A stretch of DNA of 64,000 nucleotides from Bradyrhizobium sp. 1. GTDB lineage: Bacteria; Pseudomonadota; Alphaproteobacteria; Rhizobiales; Xanthobacteraceae. A program made the position numbers and the translations under genes. The DNA lies in contig NZ_JADPJH010000034.1 of the NCBI RefSeq assembly GCF_023073315.1, positions 531,801 to 595,800 on the forward strand, in the 5' to 3' direction. The notes beneath the pieces were generated by a model. It saw only the letters and a list, made by a program, of their open reading frames with translations, ran no database searches and was not told where the DNA came from. Positions within the stretch are counted from its first letter, which is position 1. Each line of letters opens with the position of its first letter. Positions 54,371 through 62,745 of this stretch are shown here, piece by piece.

Positions 54371-55258
54371 ATGACCGACATCTCTCCGCTCGACCAGGCC
54401 CGCATCCTGTCCGAAGCGCTGCCGCACATGCAGCAGTATGACGAGGAAACAATCGTCATCAAATATGGCGGCCATGCCATGGGCGACGAAGAGGCCGCGA
54501 AGAACTTTGCCCGCGACATCGTGCTGCTCGAGCAGACTGCGATCAACCCGGTCGTCGTGCACGGCGGCGGGCCGCAGATCGCGACCATGCTCAAGCGCCT
54601 CGGCATCGTCTCGGAATTCGCAGCCGGCCTGCGCATCACCGACGCCGCGACGATCGAGATCGTCGAGATGGTGCTCGCCGGCTCCGTCAATAAGCAGATC
54701 GTCGGCTACATCAACGAAGCCGGCGGCAAGGCCGTGGGGCTGTCGGGCAAGGACGCCAACATGGTGAAGGCGTCGAAGACGACGCGCACCATCGTCGACC
54801 CGGATTCGAACATCGAGAAGGCGATCGATCTCGGCTTCGTCGGCGACCCCGAGAAGGTCGATCTCACGCTGCTCAACCAGCTGATCGGCTACGAGCTGAT
54901 CCCGGTGCTGGCGCCGCTCGCGACCTCGAAAGAGGGCCAGACGCTGAACGTCAACGCCGACACCTTTGCCGGTGCCGTTGCCGGCGCGCTGAAAGCAAAG
55001 CGCCTGCTGCTGCTCACCGACGTGCCGGGTGTGCTCGACAAGTCGAAGAAGCTGATCCCGCAGCTCTCGGTGAAGGACGCGCGGAAACTGATCGCCGACG
55101 GTACCATTTCCGGCGGCATGATCCCCAAGGTCGAGACCTGCATCTACGCGCTGGAGCAGGGCGTCGAAGGTGTCGTCATCATCGACGGCAAGATGCAGCA
55201 CGCGGTGCTGCTCGAGCTGTTTACCAACACCGGCACGGGAACGCTGATCCACAAGTGA
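54371..55258 (+). CDS. argB: Acetylglutamate kinase
   Basis: ArgB phosphorylates N-acetylglutamate with ATP, the second step of arginine synthesis. The 295-residue protein shows VIKYGGHAMGDEEAAKNFAR, VVHGGGPQIATMLKRLGI, NADTFAGAVAGALKAKRLLL and LLTDVPGVLDKSKKLI. An N-terminal helix of about 25 residues precedes the core, as in arginine-inhibited hexameric forms, so feedback regulation by arginine is likely. Confidence 0.96.
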   Translation: MTDISPLDQARILSEALPHMQQYDEETIVIKYGGHAMGDEEAAKNFARDIVLLEQTAINPVVVHGGGPQIATMLKRLGIVSEFAAGLRITDAATIEIVEMVLAGSVNKQIVGYINEAGGKAVGLSGKDANMVKASKTTRTIVDPDSNIEKAIDLGFVGDPEKVDLTLLNQLIGYELIPVLAPLATSKEGQTLNVNADTFAGAVAGALKAKRLLLLTDVPGVLDKSKKLIPQLSVKDARKLIADGTISGGMIPKVETCIYALEQGVEGVVIIDGKMQHAVLLELFTNTGTGTLIHK

Positions 55259-55280
55259 GAGATGAGAAGACGAGAGACGC

Positions 55281-55394
55281 CGTCATGGCCGGACAAGAGC
55301 GCGAAGCGCGTCTTCGCGAAGATGTCCCGGCCATCCACGATGTTTCGTCCCGCGCTGAGAACGTGGATGCCCGGCACAAGGCCGGGCATGACGG
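55281..55394. repeat. Palindromic intergenic element, type 3
   Basis: The outer ends CGTCATGGCCGG (55281-55292) and GCCGGGCATGACG are complementary, and the inner arms CCGGCCATCCACG (55327-55339) and CGTGGATGCCCGG (55362-55374) pair with one mismatch. The centre contains a second small hairpin (GCGAAGCGCGTCTTCGC). It lies between argB and the DUF1036 gene and has an open frame running through it, which makes gene starts there ambiguous. Confidence 0.75.
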
Positions 55395-55440
55395 GAAGAG
55401 AGCAAGGCGACCTCGCCGCTCCCCTCTCGCGCGTTTCCTG

Positions 55441-56427
55441 ATGACGCTGCCGGCCGCAGCCATCTCGTTCGTCTTCTCCTCCGCCCCCGCCTTTGCCGAC
55501 CTGAAAATCTGCAACCGCATGTCCTATGTCGTCGAGGCCGCGATCGGCATCGACGACAAGGCGGCGACCGCGACGCGCGGCTGGTTCAGGATCGATCCCG
55601 CCACCTGCCGCGTGGTGGCGCAGGGTACGCTCACCGCGGACCGCATCCTGCTCAATGCCCGCGCGCTCGGCGTCTATGGCGCGTCCCCGATCCCGCAGAA
55701 CGGCAGAGACATGCTGTGCGTGGCGCAGGACAATTTCGTCATCGCCGCGGCGCGGCAATGCCGCAGTGGCCAGACCCAGGCTGCCTTCACGCAGGTGACG
55801 CCGACGCAGGGCGACGACGGCAACCTCACTGCCTATCTCGCCGAGGATGCCGAATATGACGACGAGCAGGCGCGGCTCGCCGGCATCCAGCGGCTGCTGG
55901 TGATCATCGGTTATGACGTCGGCGCAATCGACGGCGTAGACGGACCGAAGACGCAAGCAGCACTGGCCGCGTTCCTGAAGAGCCGCGGGCTGTCGTCCGA
56001 CGCCGCATCGTCGCCGAATGTCTTCAAGACCATGGTCGACGCGACACAGACGCCCTCCGCAAGCGGCCTGACCTGGTGCAACGACACGCCGCACAAGGTG
56101 ATGGCCGCGATCGCGACCGACGACGGCAAGGCCGTGACCAGCCGCGGCTGGTACCGCATCGACCCCGGCAAGTGCCTTCATCCCGATGTGACCGGCCAGC
56201 CGAAGCAGATCTTCAGCTTCGCCGAGGCGATCGATGCCGACAACCGTGCCATCAAGGTGAAGGACAAGCCGCTGAACTGGGGCGGCGAGAAGCAGCTCTG
56301 CACGCGCGAGACCAAGTTCGAGACCGTTGAGCAGACCGACTGCGGCGCGCGCGGGTTTGCGGCGATGGGCTTTGGTGCGGTCGACATGTCGAGCGGCGGC
56401 AAGACGCTGCGGTTTGCAGTGCCGTGA
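55441..56427 (+). CDS. Secreted DUF1036 - peptidoglycan-binding-like - DUF1036 protein
   Basis: From ATG 55441 the protein has 328 residues with a signal peptide (ISFVFSSAPAFA-DL). Two DUF1036 domains occur: the first from LKICNRMSYVVEAAIGIDDK with RGWFRIDPATC, the second from WCNDTPHKVMAAIATDDG with RGWYRIDPGKC. Between them lies a short peptidoglycan-binding-like repeat, QRLLVIIGYDVGAIDGVDGP then TQAALAAFLKSRGL. It should be periplasmic. Start is uncertain: basic residues upstream (RRPRRSPLARFL) suit a signal peptide, and the true start may have been disturbed by the repeat element. Confidence 0.8.
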   Translation: MTLPAAAISFVFSSAPAFADLKICNRMSYVVEAAIGIDDKAATATRGWFRIDPATCRVVAQGTLTADRILLNARALGVYGASPIPQNGRDMLCVAQDNFVIAAARQCRSGQTQAAFTQVTPTQGDDGNLTAYLAEDAEYDDEQARLAGIQRLLVIIGYDVGAIDGVDGPKTQAALAAFLKSRGLSSDAASSPNVFKTMVDATQTPSASGLTWCNDTPHKVMAAIATDDGKAVTSRGWYRIDPGKCLHPDVTGQPKQIFSFAEAIDADNRAIKVKDKPLNWGGEKQLCTRETKFETVEQTDCGARGFAAMGFGAVDMSSGGKTLRFAVP

Positions 56428-56441
56428 TTGAGAGAGTTTTG

Positions 56442-57137
56442 ATGAAATCCCCCCGCACCTTCACCCACGTCGACACCTGGGTGTTCGATCTCGACAACAC
56501 GCTCTACCCGCATCACGTCAATCTTTGGCAGCAGGTCGATGCGCGGATCGGCGAGTTCGTGTGCAACTGGCTGAATGTCGGCCCAGCGGAAGCGCGCAAT
56601 ATCCAGAAGGACTATTACCGGCGCTTCGGCACCACCATGCGCGGCATGATGACCCTGCATGGCGTGCGCGCCGACGACTACCTCGCTTACGTCCACAAGA
56701 TCGACCATTCGCCGCTGCAGCCGAACCCGGCGCTCGGCGCAGCCATCGCAAAGCTGCCGGGGCGAAAGCTGATCCTGACCAATGGCTCGGTCGATCATGT
56801 CGATGCCGTGCTGGCGCGACTGGGCCTCGCCACGCATTTCGACGGCGTGTTCGACATCATCGCCGCCGGCTTCGAGCCCAAGCCGGCGGAGCAGACCTAC
56901 CGGAAATTCCTCGCCGACCATGCGGTCGACCCGACCCGGGCGGCGATGTTCGAAGACCTCTCCCGCAACCTCACCGTCCCGCACCAGCTCGGCATGACCA
57001 CCGTGCTGGTGGTGCCCGACGGGACGAAAGAGGTGGTACGCGAGGACTGGGAGCTGGAGGGCCGGGACGCGGCCTATGTCGACCACGTCACGGATGATCT
57101 GGCGGGGTTTTTGGGCCGGTTGTCCCACCCCAAGTAG
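56442..57137 (+). CDS. HAD-family pyrimidine 5'-nucleotidase
   Basis: The 231-residue HAD hydrolase has motif I VFDLDNTLYPHHVNLWQQVD, motif II ILTNGS, and motif III/IV FEDLSRNLTVPHQLGM, as in the SDT1/PyrN group that dephosphorylates UMP, CMP or similar nucleotides. ATG 56442 has a GAGAG element upstream; a GTG at 56424 overlapping the previous stop (GTGA) is the alternative. It lies between the DUF1036 gene and dapD; the context gives no substrate hint. Confidence 0.84.
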   Translation: MKSPRTFTHVDTWVFDLDNTLYPHHVNLWQQVDARIGEFVCNWLNVGPAEARNIQKDYYRRFGTTMRGMMTLHGVRADDYLAYVHKIDHSPLQPNPALGAAIAKLPGRKLILTNGSVDHVDAVLARLGLATHFDGVFDIIAAGFEPKPAEQTYRKFLADHAVDPTRAAMFEDLSRNLTVPHQLGMTTVLVVPDGTKEVVREDWELEGRDAAYVDHVTDDLAGFLGRLSHPK

Positions 57138-57138
57138 C

Positions 57139-57256
57139 CGTCATACCCCACGTAGGCGGGGTATCCAATAATCGCAGCTATCTCGATTCATCGCGGCTGC
57201 CGCGGCGTACTGGATCACCCGCTCCAGCGCGCAATTGCGCGCAAGGCGGGTGATGA
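57139..57256. repeat. Palindromic intergenic element, type 4
   Basis: The element starts CGTCATACCCC and ends GCGGGTGATGAC. It contains ACCCC/GGGGT, the perfect 16-base palindrome GCGCGCAATTGCGCGC (57227-57242) and complementary ATCACCCGC/GCGGGTGAT arms around it. It fills the gap before dapD. Confidence 0.72.
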
Positions 57257-57344
57257 CACCGAACCAAGCTTGACTCCGTCGCCTCAAATCCCGAAAAAGC
57301 GCTCCAATTCACACAAAGCCACGCCTTCCCGAGAGGAATTCCCG

Positions 57345-58190
57345 ATGTCCCTCCAAGCCCTCGAATCCACCATCAACAGCGCCTTCGACGCGCGTGACGG
57401 CATCTCGACCTCCACCAAGGGCGAGGTGCGCGAGGCCGTGGACCAGTCGCTGGAGATTTTGGACAAGGGCGAGGCCCGCGTCGCCGAGCGCGGGGCCGAC
57501 GGCAAGTGGAAGGTCAATCAATGGCTGAAGAAGGCCGTGCTGCTGTCCTTCCGCCTCAACGACATGGGCGTCATTGCCGGCGGCTCCGGCAATGCGACCT
57601 GGTGGGACAAGGTGCCCTCGAAGTTCGAAGGCTGGGGCGAGAACCGTTTTCGCGATGCCGGTTTTCGCGCGGTGCCCGGCGCGATCGTCCGCCGCTCGGC
57701 CTTCATCGCCAAGAACGTCGTGCTGATGCCGTCCTTCGTCAATCTCGGCGCTTACGTCGATGAGAGCACGATGGTCGACACCTGGGCGACCGTCGGCTCC
57801 TGCGCGCAGATCGGCAAGCGCGTGCACATCTCCGGCGGTGCCGGCATCGGCGGCGTGCTCGAGCCGTTGCAGGCCGAGCCCGTGATCATCGAGGACGACT
57901 GCTTCATCGGCGCACGCAGCGAAGTCGCCGAAGGCGTGATCGTGCGCAAGGGCGCAGTGTTGGCGATGGGCGTATTCCTGGGCGCCTCGACCAAGATCGT
58001 CGACCGCGACACCGGCGAGATCTTCATCGGCGAAGTGCCGGAATATTCCGTCGTGGTGCCCGGTGCCCTGCCTGGCAAGCCCATGAAGAACGGCCAGATC
58101 GGCCCGAGCACCGCCTGCGCCGTCATCGTCAAGCGCGTCGACGAGCGCACGCGGTCGAAGACCAGCATCAACGAGCTGCTGCGGGATTGA
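57345..58190 (+). CDS. dapD: 2,3,4,5-tetrahydropyridine-2,6-dicarboxylate N-succinyltransferase
   Basis: DapD transfers succinyl from CoA to tetrahydrodipicolinate in the succinylase route to diaminopimelate. The 281-residue protein has the N-terminal helical domain (LESTINSAFDARDGIST) and a left-handed beta-helix of hexapeptide repeats (VVLMPSFVNLGAYVDEST, HISGGAGIGGVLEPLQ). ATG 57345 has GAGAGGA nearby and gives the family length. dapE follows after one intervening gene. Confidence 0.96.
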   Translation: MSLQALESTINSAFDARDGISTSTKGEVREAVDQSLEILDKGEARVAERGADGKWKVNQWLKKAVLLSFRLNDMGVIAGGSGNATWWDKVPSKFEGWGENRFRDAGFRAVPGAIVRRSAFIAKNVVLMPSFVNLGAYVDESTMVDTWATVGSCAQIGKRVHISGGAGIGGVLEPLQAEPVIIEDDCFIGARSEVAEGVIVRKGAVLAMGVFLGASTKIVDRDTGEIFIGEVPEYSVVVPGALPGKPMKNGQIGPSTACAVIVKRVDERTRSKTSINELLRD

Positions 58191-58198
58191 GACTCTAT

Positions 58199-58373
58199 CC
58201 TCCCCCTCTCTCCGTTCTTACGGGGCCGCGACGAGCTTTGCTCGCGCTGAGAGGGTTGGGGTGAGGGGCTGCTTCAGCAAAGACGGCGGGAGCTGCCCTC
58301 GCGGAGGCTCCCCCTCACCCGGAATTCAAGCTACGCTTGAATTCCGACCTCTCCCCGCAAGCGGGGCGAGGTG
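58199..58373. repeat. Composite intergenic element with variable hairpin, copy A
   Basis: The element contains CCTCCCC...GGTTGGGGTGAGGGGCTG and CCCCTCACCC blocks, then a perfect hairpin GGAATTCAAGC-TAC-GCTTGAATTCC (58321-58345), then a 29-base block with CCCCGC-AA-GCGGGG (58345-58373). The 29-base block recurs as an exact inverted copy at 63954-63982, and the first part recurs in shortened form at 60271-60318. Confidence 0.75.
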
Positions 58374-58461
58374 AAAAGAGCCCGCTGCGCCCCACGTCGA
58401 ACCCACCCTCCCTCCATCGCGACCAACGACCGGGCGGCACCTCCCGCCCGGAGTCCTTCGC

Positions 58462-59106
58462 ATGGACTGGACCTGGTACCTGTTCCGCTTCGACGATCGC
58501 ATCAACCGCGCTTTGCTGTGGCAGGCGCTGCTGATTGTCGCGTTGCTGGCGGGCCTGCTGGGGGTGATTGGTCAGGTGATCCATCTCATCAACGCCGAGG
58601 GACCGCTGAAACTATCCATCAAGCTCAATTTCGACTTCGGGCTCGACGACCTCTTCAAGCTGGTCGACCCCCGGGCCTACCACGCGCTGGAATCATTCGA
58701 CCGTGCGACACTGATCCTGAAGGCGTTCGGCTTGTCGCTGTTCTCATGGATTTTCCTGGCGACCGCGATCAAGCGGCTGCACGATCGCGACAGGCGCGGC
58801 TGGTGGGTCGTTCCGTTCTTCGTCGTGCCCGGCCTGTACAGCCAGTTCTCGGACCTGCTGCCCGACTCCAACTGGATGCTTCCGTTCAGCCTTGCCGCGT
58901 CCATCCTGTGGCTGTGGGGCTTCGTCGAAATGTTCTGCGTGCCCGGCAGCGCGGGTGACAACCGGTTCGGCCCCGACCCGCTCGCTGACATCGCGGACGG
59001 CGCCGTGCCGTCCCCTGCAAAAAGCTGGGACCAGCAGCGCGAGATCGAATTTGTGCCGCCCAGCGCTAGCCCACCCGGCGGCATGCATGTTAAGCGGGGC
59101 ACATGA
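58462..59106 (+). CDS. DUF805 family membrane protein
   Basis: The 214-residue protein has the DUF805 layout: WYLFRFDDRINRALLWQALL, several membrane helices, the hallmark IKRLHDRDRRGWW, and the C-terminal GSAGDNRFGPDPLAD. It ends inside the dapE start (ATGA overlap), so it is coupled to dapE. Its function is unknown, and its placement inside the dapD-dapE unit may reflect envelope (murein precursor) relevance or chance. Confidence 0.85.
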   Translation: MDWTWYLFRFDDRINRALLWQALLIVALLAGLLGVIGQVIHLINAEGPLKLSIKLNFDFGLDDLFKLVDPRAYHALESFDRATLILKAFGLSLFSWIFLATAIKRLHDRDRRGWWVVPFFVVPGLYSQFSDLLPDSNWMLPFSLAASILWLWGFVEMFCVPGSAGDNRFGPDPLADIADGAVPSPAKSWDQQREIEFVPPSASPPGGMHVKRGT

Positions 59107-60269
59107 CCGATGCTCTCTCGATTGCCCGCGATCTCATCCGCTGCCCCTCGGTAACCCCTGAAGATGCCGGAGCGCTGGGCGTGCTTGAAACGGCTCTCAA
59201 CGCCGCAGGCTTCATTTGCCACCGCGTGACGTTCAGCGAAGAAGGCATCGCCGACGTCGACAATCTCTATGCACGGATCGGCACTGACGGTCCGCACCTC
59301 ACCTTCGCCGGCCACACCGACGTGGTGCCGCCGGGCGACGAAAGCGCCTGGAGCGTCGGCGCGTTTTCCGGCGAGGTAAAAGACGGTTTTCTGCACGGTC
59401 GCGGCGCGGTCGACATGAAGGGCGGCATCGCCTGCTCGGTTGCCGCCGTGCTGGAGCATCTCGCCGCCAATGGCGGCAAGCCGCGCGCGGACGGGACGGG
59501 CTCGATCTCGTTCCTGATCACCGGCGACGAGGAAGACGTCTCCATCAACGGCACCATCAAGCTGTTGAAGTGGGCGGCCGAGCGCGGCGAAAAATTCGAT
59601 CATTGCGTTCTGGGCGAGCCCTCCAATGTCGAGACGCTCGGCGACACCATCAAGGTCGGCCGCCGCGGCTCGCAGTCCGGAACGCTCTATGTCGACGGCG
59701 TGCAGGGCCACGTTGCCTATCCGCATCGCGCCGCCAATCCGGTGCCGGATATTTCGCGGCTGATCGTTGCGATCTCCGACGAGCCGCTCGACCACGGCAG
59801 CGCGCAGTTCCAGGCCTCCAATCTCGAATTCACCTCGGTCGACGTCGGCAACAAAGCCAACAACGTCATCCCCGGCGAGGCCCGCGCAAAGTTCAACATC
59901 CGCTACAACGACAATCACACCCAGGCGAGCCTGCGCGAGCTGGTCGAGACGCGGCTGACCAAGGCCTGCGGCAACCGCATCAAGGCCCGCATCGTCTGGG
60001 AGCCCTCGAACTCCAACGTGTTCGTGACCAAGCCCGGCCCGTTCACCGATCTCGCGGTGTCCGCGATCGAGGAAATCACGGGGCGTAAGCCGGAGCTGTC
60101 GACGTCAGGCGGCACCTCGGATGCGCGGTTCATCTCCAGCTATTGCCCGGTGATCGAGTTCGGGCTCGTGGGGCAGACGATGCATCAAGTGGATGAGCGT
60201 GTGCCGGTGGTGGACCTGGAGAAGCTGACGCAGGTGTATCGCGGGATTTTGACGCGGTATTTTGGGTGA
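59103..60269 (+). CDS. dapE: Succinyl-diaminopimelate desuccinylase
   Basis: DapE removes succinate from N-succinyl-L,L-diaminopimelate using two zinc ions. The 388-residue M20 peptidase has the metal site His71 and Asp73 (AGHTDVVPPGD), the ITGDEEDVS acid pair and a dimerisation domain (GRRGSQSGTLYVDGVQGHVA). Length is standard. It overlaps the DUF805 gene by four bases. Confidence 0.95.
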   Translation: MTDALSIARDLIRCPSVTPEDAGALGVLETALNAAGFICHRVTFSEEGIADVDNLYARIGTDGPHLTFAGHTDVVPPGDESAWSVGAFSGEVKDGFLHGRGAVDMKGGIACSVAAVLEHLAANGGKPRADGTGSISFLITGDEEDVSINGTIKLLKWAAERGEKFDHCVLGEPSNVETLGDTIKVGRRGSQSGTLYVDGVQGHVAYPHRAANPVPDISRLIVAISDEPLDHGSAQFQASNLEFTSVDVGNKANNVIPGEARAKFNIRYNDNHTQASLRELVETRLTKACGNRIKARIVWEPSNSNVFVTKPGPFTDLAVSAIEEITGRKPELSTSGGTSDARFISSYCPVIEFGLVGQTMHQVDERVPVVDLEKLTQVYRGILTRYFG

Positions 60270-60270
60270 C

Positions 60271-60318
60271 TTCTCCCTCGCCCCGTTCTTACGGGAGAGG
60301 GTTGGGGTGAGGCGCTGC
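60271..60318. repeat. Composite intergenic element, partial copy B
   Basis: CTCGCCCCGTTCTTACGGGAGAGGGTTGGGGTGAGG-type sequence (complementary CCGT..ACGG core, then GAGAGGGTTGGGGTGAGG) follows dapE and repeats the first block of the element at 58199-58373. It lies between the convergent dapE and truA genes. Confidence 0.6.
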
Positions 60319-60365
60319 CTCGGCACATGCGGTGAGAATTGGACTCGCGGAGAGTCCCGCTCCCC

Positions 60366-61103
60366 TCAATAATCCACCTTCACCAGATACAACCCGTCGG
60401 GCGGGGCGACGATGCCGCACGCCGCACGGTCGCGGGCTTCCAGCGCAGCTGAGAGATCATCGGCGGTCCAGCGGCCGTCGCCGACCCAGACCAGCGATCC
60501 CACCATCGAGCGCACCTGGCTGTGCAGAAACGAGCGCGCCGAGGTGACAATGGTGATCTCGCGGCCGTCGCGTATCACGTCGAGCTGATCCAGCGTTTTC
60601 TCCGGCGATCTCGCCTGGCACTCGGTGTCGCGAAACGTCGTGAAATCATGCTTGCCGAGCAGGCGCTGTGCCGCCGCATGCATCGCGTCAGTGTCGAGCT
60701 TGCGCGGCACGCGCCAGGCATGGCCGACATCGAGCGCGAGATTGGCGCGGGTGTTGACGACGCGATAGCGGTAGTGGCGCTTCACGGCCGAGAAGCGCGC
60801 CTCGAATGTATCAGGCACGATCTCCGCTTCCAGCACCGCGACTGGATGCGGGCGCAAATGCGCGTTCAGACCATCGCGAAAGCGGCCCTGTGGAAACTGC
60901 TTCTCGATGTCGACATGCGCGACCTGGCCGCGCGCGTGCACGCCGGCATCGGTGCGGCCGGCGCCATGCACCCGCACATCCGCGCCGGTCATCGCCTTCA
61001 CGGCCGCTTCGAGCGCGCCCTGCACCGACGGCAGCGTCTCCTGCACCTGCCAGCCGTAAAACGGCGCGCCGTCATATTCGATGGTGAGCTTGTAGCGGGG
61101 CAT
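60366..61103 (-). CDS. truA: tRNA pseudouridine synthase A
   Basis: TruA makes pseudouridine at positions 38-40 of the tRNA anticodon stem-loop. The 245-residue protein has YKLTIEYDGAPFYGWQ, the catalytic Asp52 in GAGRTDAGVHA, and FTTFRDTECQARSPEKTLDQ. Its start overlaps the fmt stop by one base (TGATG), so def-fmt-truA run as one unit on the minus strand. Confidence 0.95.
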   Translation of the reverse strand: MPRYKLTIEYDGAPFYGWQVQETLPSVQGALEAAVKAMTGADVRVHGAGRTDAGVHARGQVAHVDIEKQFPQGRFRDGLNAHLRPHPVAVLEAEIVPDTFEARFSAVKRHYRYRVVNTRANLALDVGHAWRVPRKLDTDAMHAAAQRLLGKHDFTTFRDTECQARSPEKTLDQLDVIRDGREITIVTSARSFLHSQVRSMVGSLVWVGDGRWTADDLSAALEARDRAACGIVAPPDGLYLVKVDY

Positions 61104-62038
61104 CAGGCCAGCCGAGAGGGTGGCTTCAACGGCACGCCGCGCAAAAACTCCGCCGCCTGCATGCGGCCCTTGCCTTCGCGCTGGAGCTCGATGATCCGGA
61201 TGGCGCCCTCGCCGCAGGCGATGGTGAGGAGGTCGTCGAGCACCTCGCCGGGCGCACCGGCTCCCTTCGCCAACTCGCAGCGCAGGATTTTGACGCGCGC
61301 ATTCTCGCTGACGCCGGCAAGCTCGGCCCAGGCGCCGGGGAACGGCGACAAGCCGTGGATGTGGCGCAGCACCTCGCGCGCGGGCTTCGTCCAGTCGATC
61401 CGCGCCTCGGCCTTGTCGATCTTGGCGGCATAGGTGACGCCGTCCTCAGGCTGCTTTTTGAGCTGGAGCCCGCCGCGGGCGAGCGCGGCCATCGCGCGCA
61501 CCATCAGGTCGGCGCCGAGGCGAGAGAGGCGGTCGTGCAGGTCGGCCGCGGTCATGGTGTCGGTGATCGCGAGCCGCTCGGCCATGGCGACATCGCCGGT
61601 GTCGAGGCCGACATCCATCTTCATCACCATCACGCCGCTCTCGGCGTCGCCCGCCATGATCGCGCGGTTGATCGGCGCGGCGCCGCGCCAGCGCGGCAGC
61701 AGCGAAGCGTGCAGATTGTAGCAGCCGAGCTTTGGCGCATCGAGGATTGCCTGCGGCAGGATCATGCCATAGGCGACGACCACAGCGGCATCGGCATCGA
61801 ACGCGCGAAACTCGTCCAGGGCTTCCGGTGTCTTCAGCGTCTTCGGCGTCAGCACGGGAACGCCGAGTCTTCGCGCAGCCTCTTCAACCGGGGTTGGCTG
61901 CAATTGCAGCCCGCGCCGCCCGCCGGGCTTCGGCGCTCGGGTGTAGACAGCCACGATCTCGTGGCCGTGCGCGACCAGCTCGAGCAGCGTCGGCACGGAG
62001 AAATCGGGCGTGCCCATGAAGATCAGGCGAAGGGGCAT
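61103..62038 (-). CDS. fmt: Methionyl-tRNA formyltransferase
   Basis: Fmt formylates initiator Met-tRNA with 10-formyl-tetrahydrofolate. The 311-residue protein has RLIFMGTPDFSVPTLLELV, the catalytic segment LHASLLPRWRGAAPINRAI and MDVGLDTGDV, plus a C-terminal OB-like domain. It lies between def and truA, 12 bases after def. Confidence 0.95.
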   Translation of the reverse strand: MPLRLIFMGTPDFSVPTLLELVAHGHEIVAVYTRAPKPGGRRGLQLQPTPVEEAARRLGVPVLTPKTLKTPEALDEFRAFDADAAVVVAYGMILPQAILDAPKLGCYNLHASLLPRWRGAAPINRAIMAGDAESGVMVMKMDVGLDTGDVAMAERLAITDTMTAADLHDRLSRLGADLMVRAMAALARGGLQLKKQPEDGVTYAAKIDKAEARIDWTKPAREVLRHIHGLSPFPGAWAELAGVSENARVKILRCELAKGAGAPGEVLDDLLTIACGEGAIRIIELQREGKGRMQAAEFLRGVPLKPPSRLA

Positions 62039-62050
62039 GGACGGAGAACC

Positions 62051-62575
62051 TTACTCCGCCCGCTTGGCGGCCTTCTCGAACTTCTTGATGACGCGGTCGC
62101 GCTTGAGCTTTGACAGATAGTCGACGAACAGCACGCCGTTGAGATGGTCGATCTCGTGCTGGATGCAGGTGGCGTAGAGGCCTTCGGCGTCCTCCTCGTG
62201 CACCTTGCCGTCCAGATCAATGTAGCGCACGCGCACCTTGGCGGGCCGCTCGACCTCCTCGTAATATTCGGGGATCGACAGGCAGCCTTCCTCGTAGACC
62301 GACAAATCCTCGGAGGACGCGATGATCTCGGGGTTGATGAAGACGCGCGGCTCGGGCTTGGTCTCGCCGTCCGGGTCCGGCTTGGCCAGATCCATGGTGA
62401 TGAGCCGGAGCGGCTGCGCAATCTGGATCGCGGCAAGGCCAATGCCGGGCGCGTCGTACATGGTTTCGAACATGTCGTCGGCAAGCTTGCGGATCTCCGG
62501 CGTGACCTTCTCGATCGGCTTGGAGACCAGACGCAGCTGCTTGTCGGGCAGGATGATGATTTCTCTGAGGGCCAT
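62051..62575 (-). CDS. def: Peptide deformylase
   Basis: Def removes the formyl group from new proteins. The 174-residue metalloenzyme has all three motifs: GIGLAAIQ (44-51), EGCLS with metal-ligand Cys98, and QHEIDH with His140, Glu141 and His144. It heads the def-fmt-truA unit. Confidence 0.96.
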   Translation of the reverse strand: MALREIIILPDKQLRLVSKPIEKVTPEIRKLADDMFETMYDAPGIGLAAIQIAQPLRLITMDLAKPDPDGETKPEPRVFINPEIIASSEDLSVYEEGCLSIPEYYEEVERPAKVRVRYIDLDGKVHEEDAEGLYATCIQHEIDHLNGVLFVDYLSKLKRDRVIKKFEKAAKRAE

Positions 62576-62745
62576 GGCCGCGATTTAAGCCGCAAGCCGG
62601 ATGCGGTCAATGCGGACAGGAACCCCGTTAACCCTCCGCTAACCATAAAACTTCAGGTGTCGTTAACCATAAAAATTAGCGGACTGTTAACCACAAATGT
62701 TCGCTATTCGTTCGTGCGGCCGGCCGAATCGGCTAGAAGTACGGC

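Noticed and set aside
53070..58373. CRISPR array or tandem repeat locus
   Set aside because: The repeats are different long palindromes at irregular spacing between genes, not regular short repeats with spacers.
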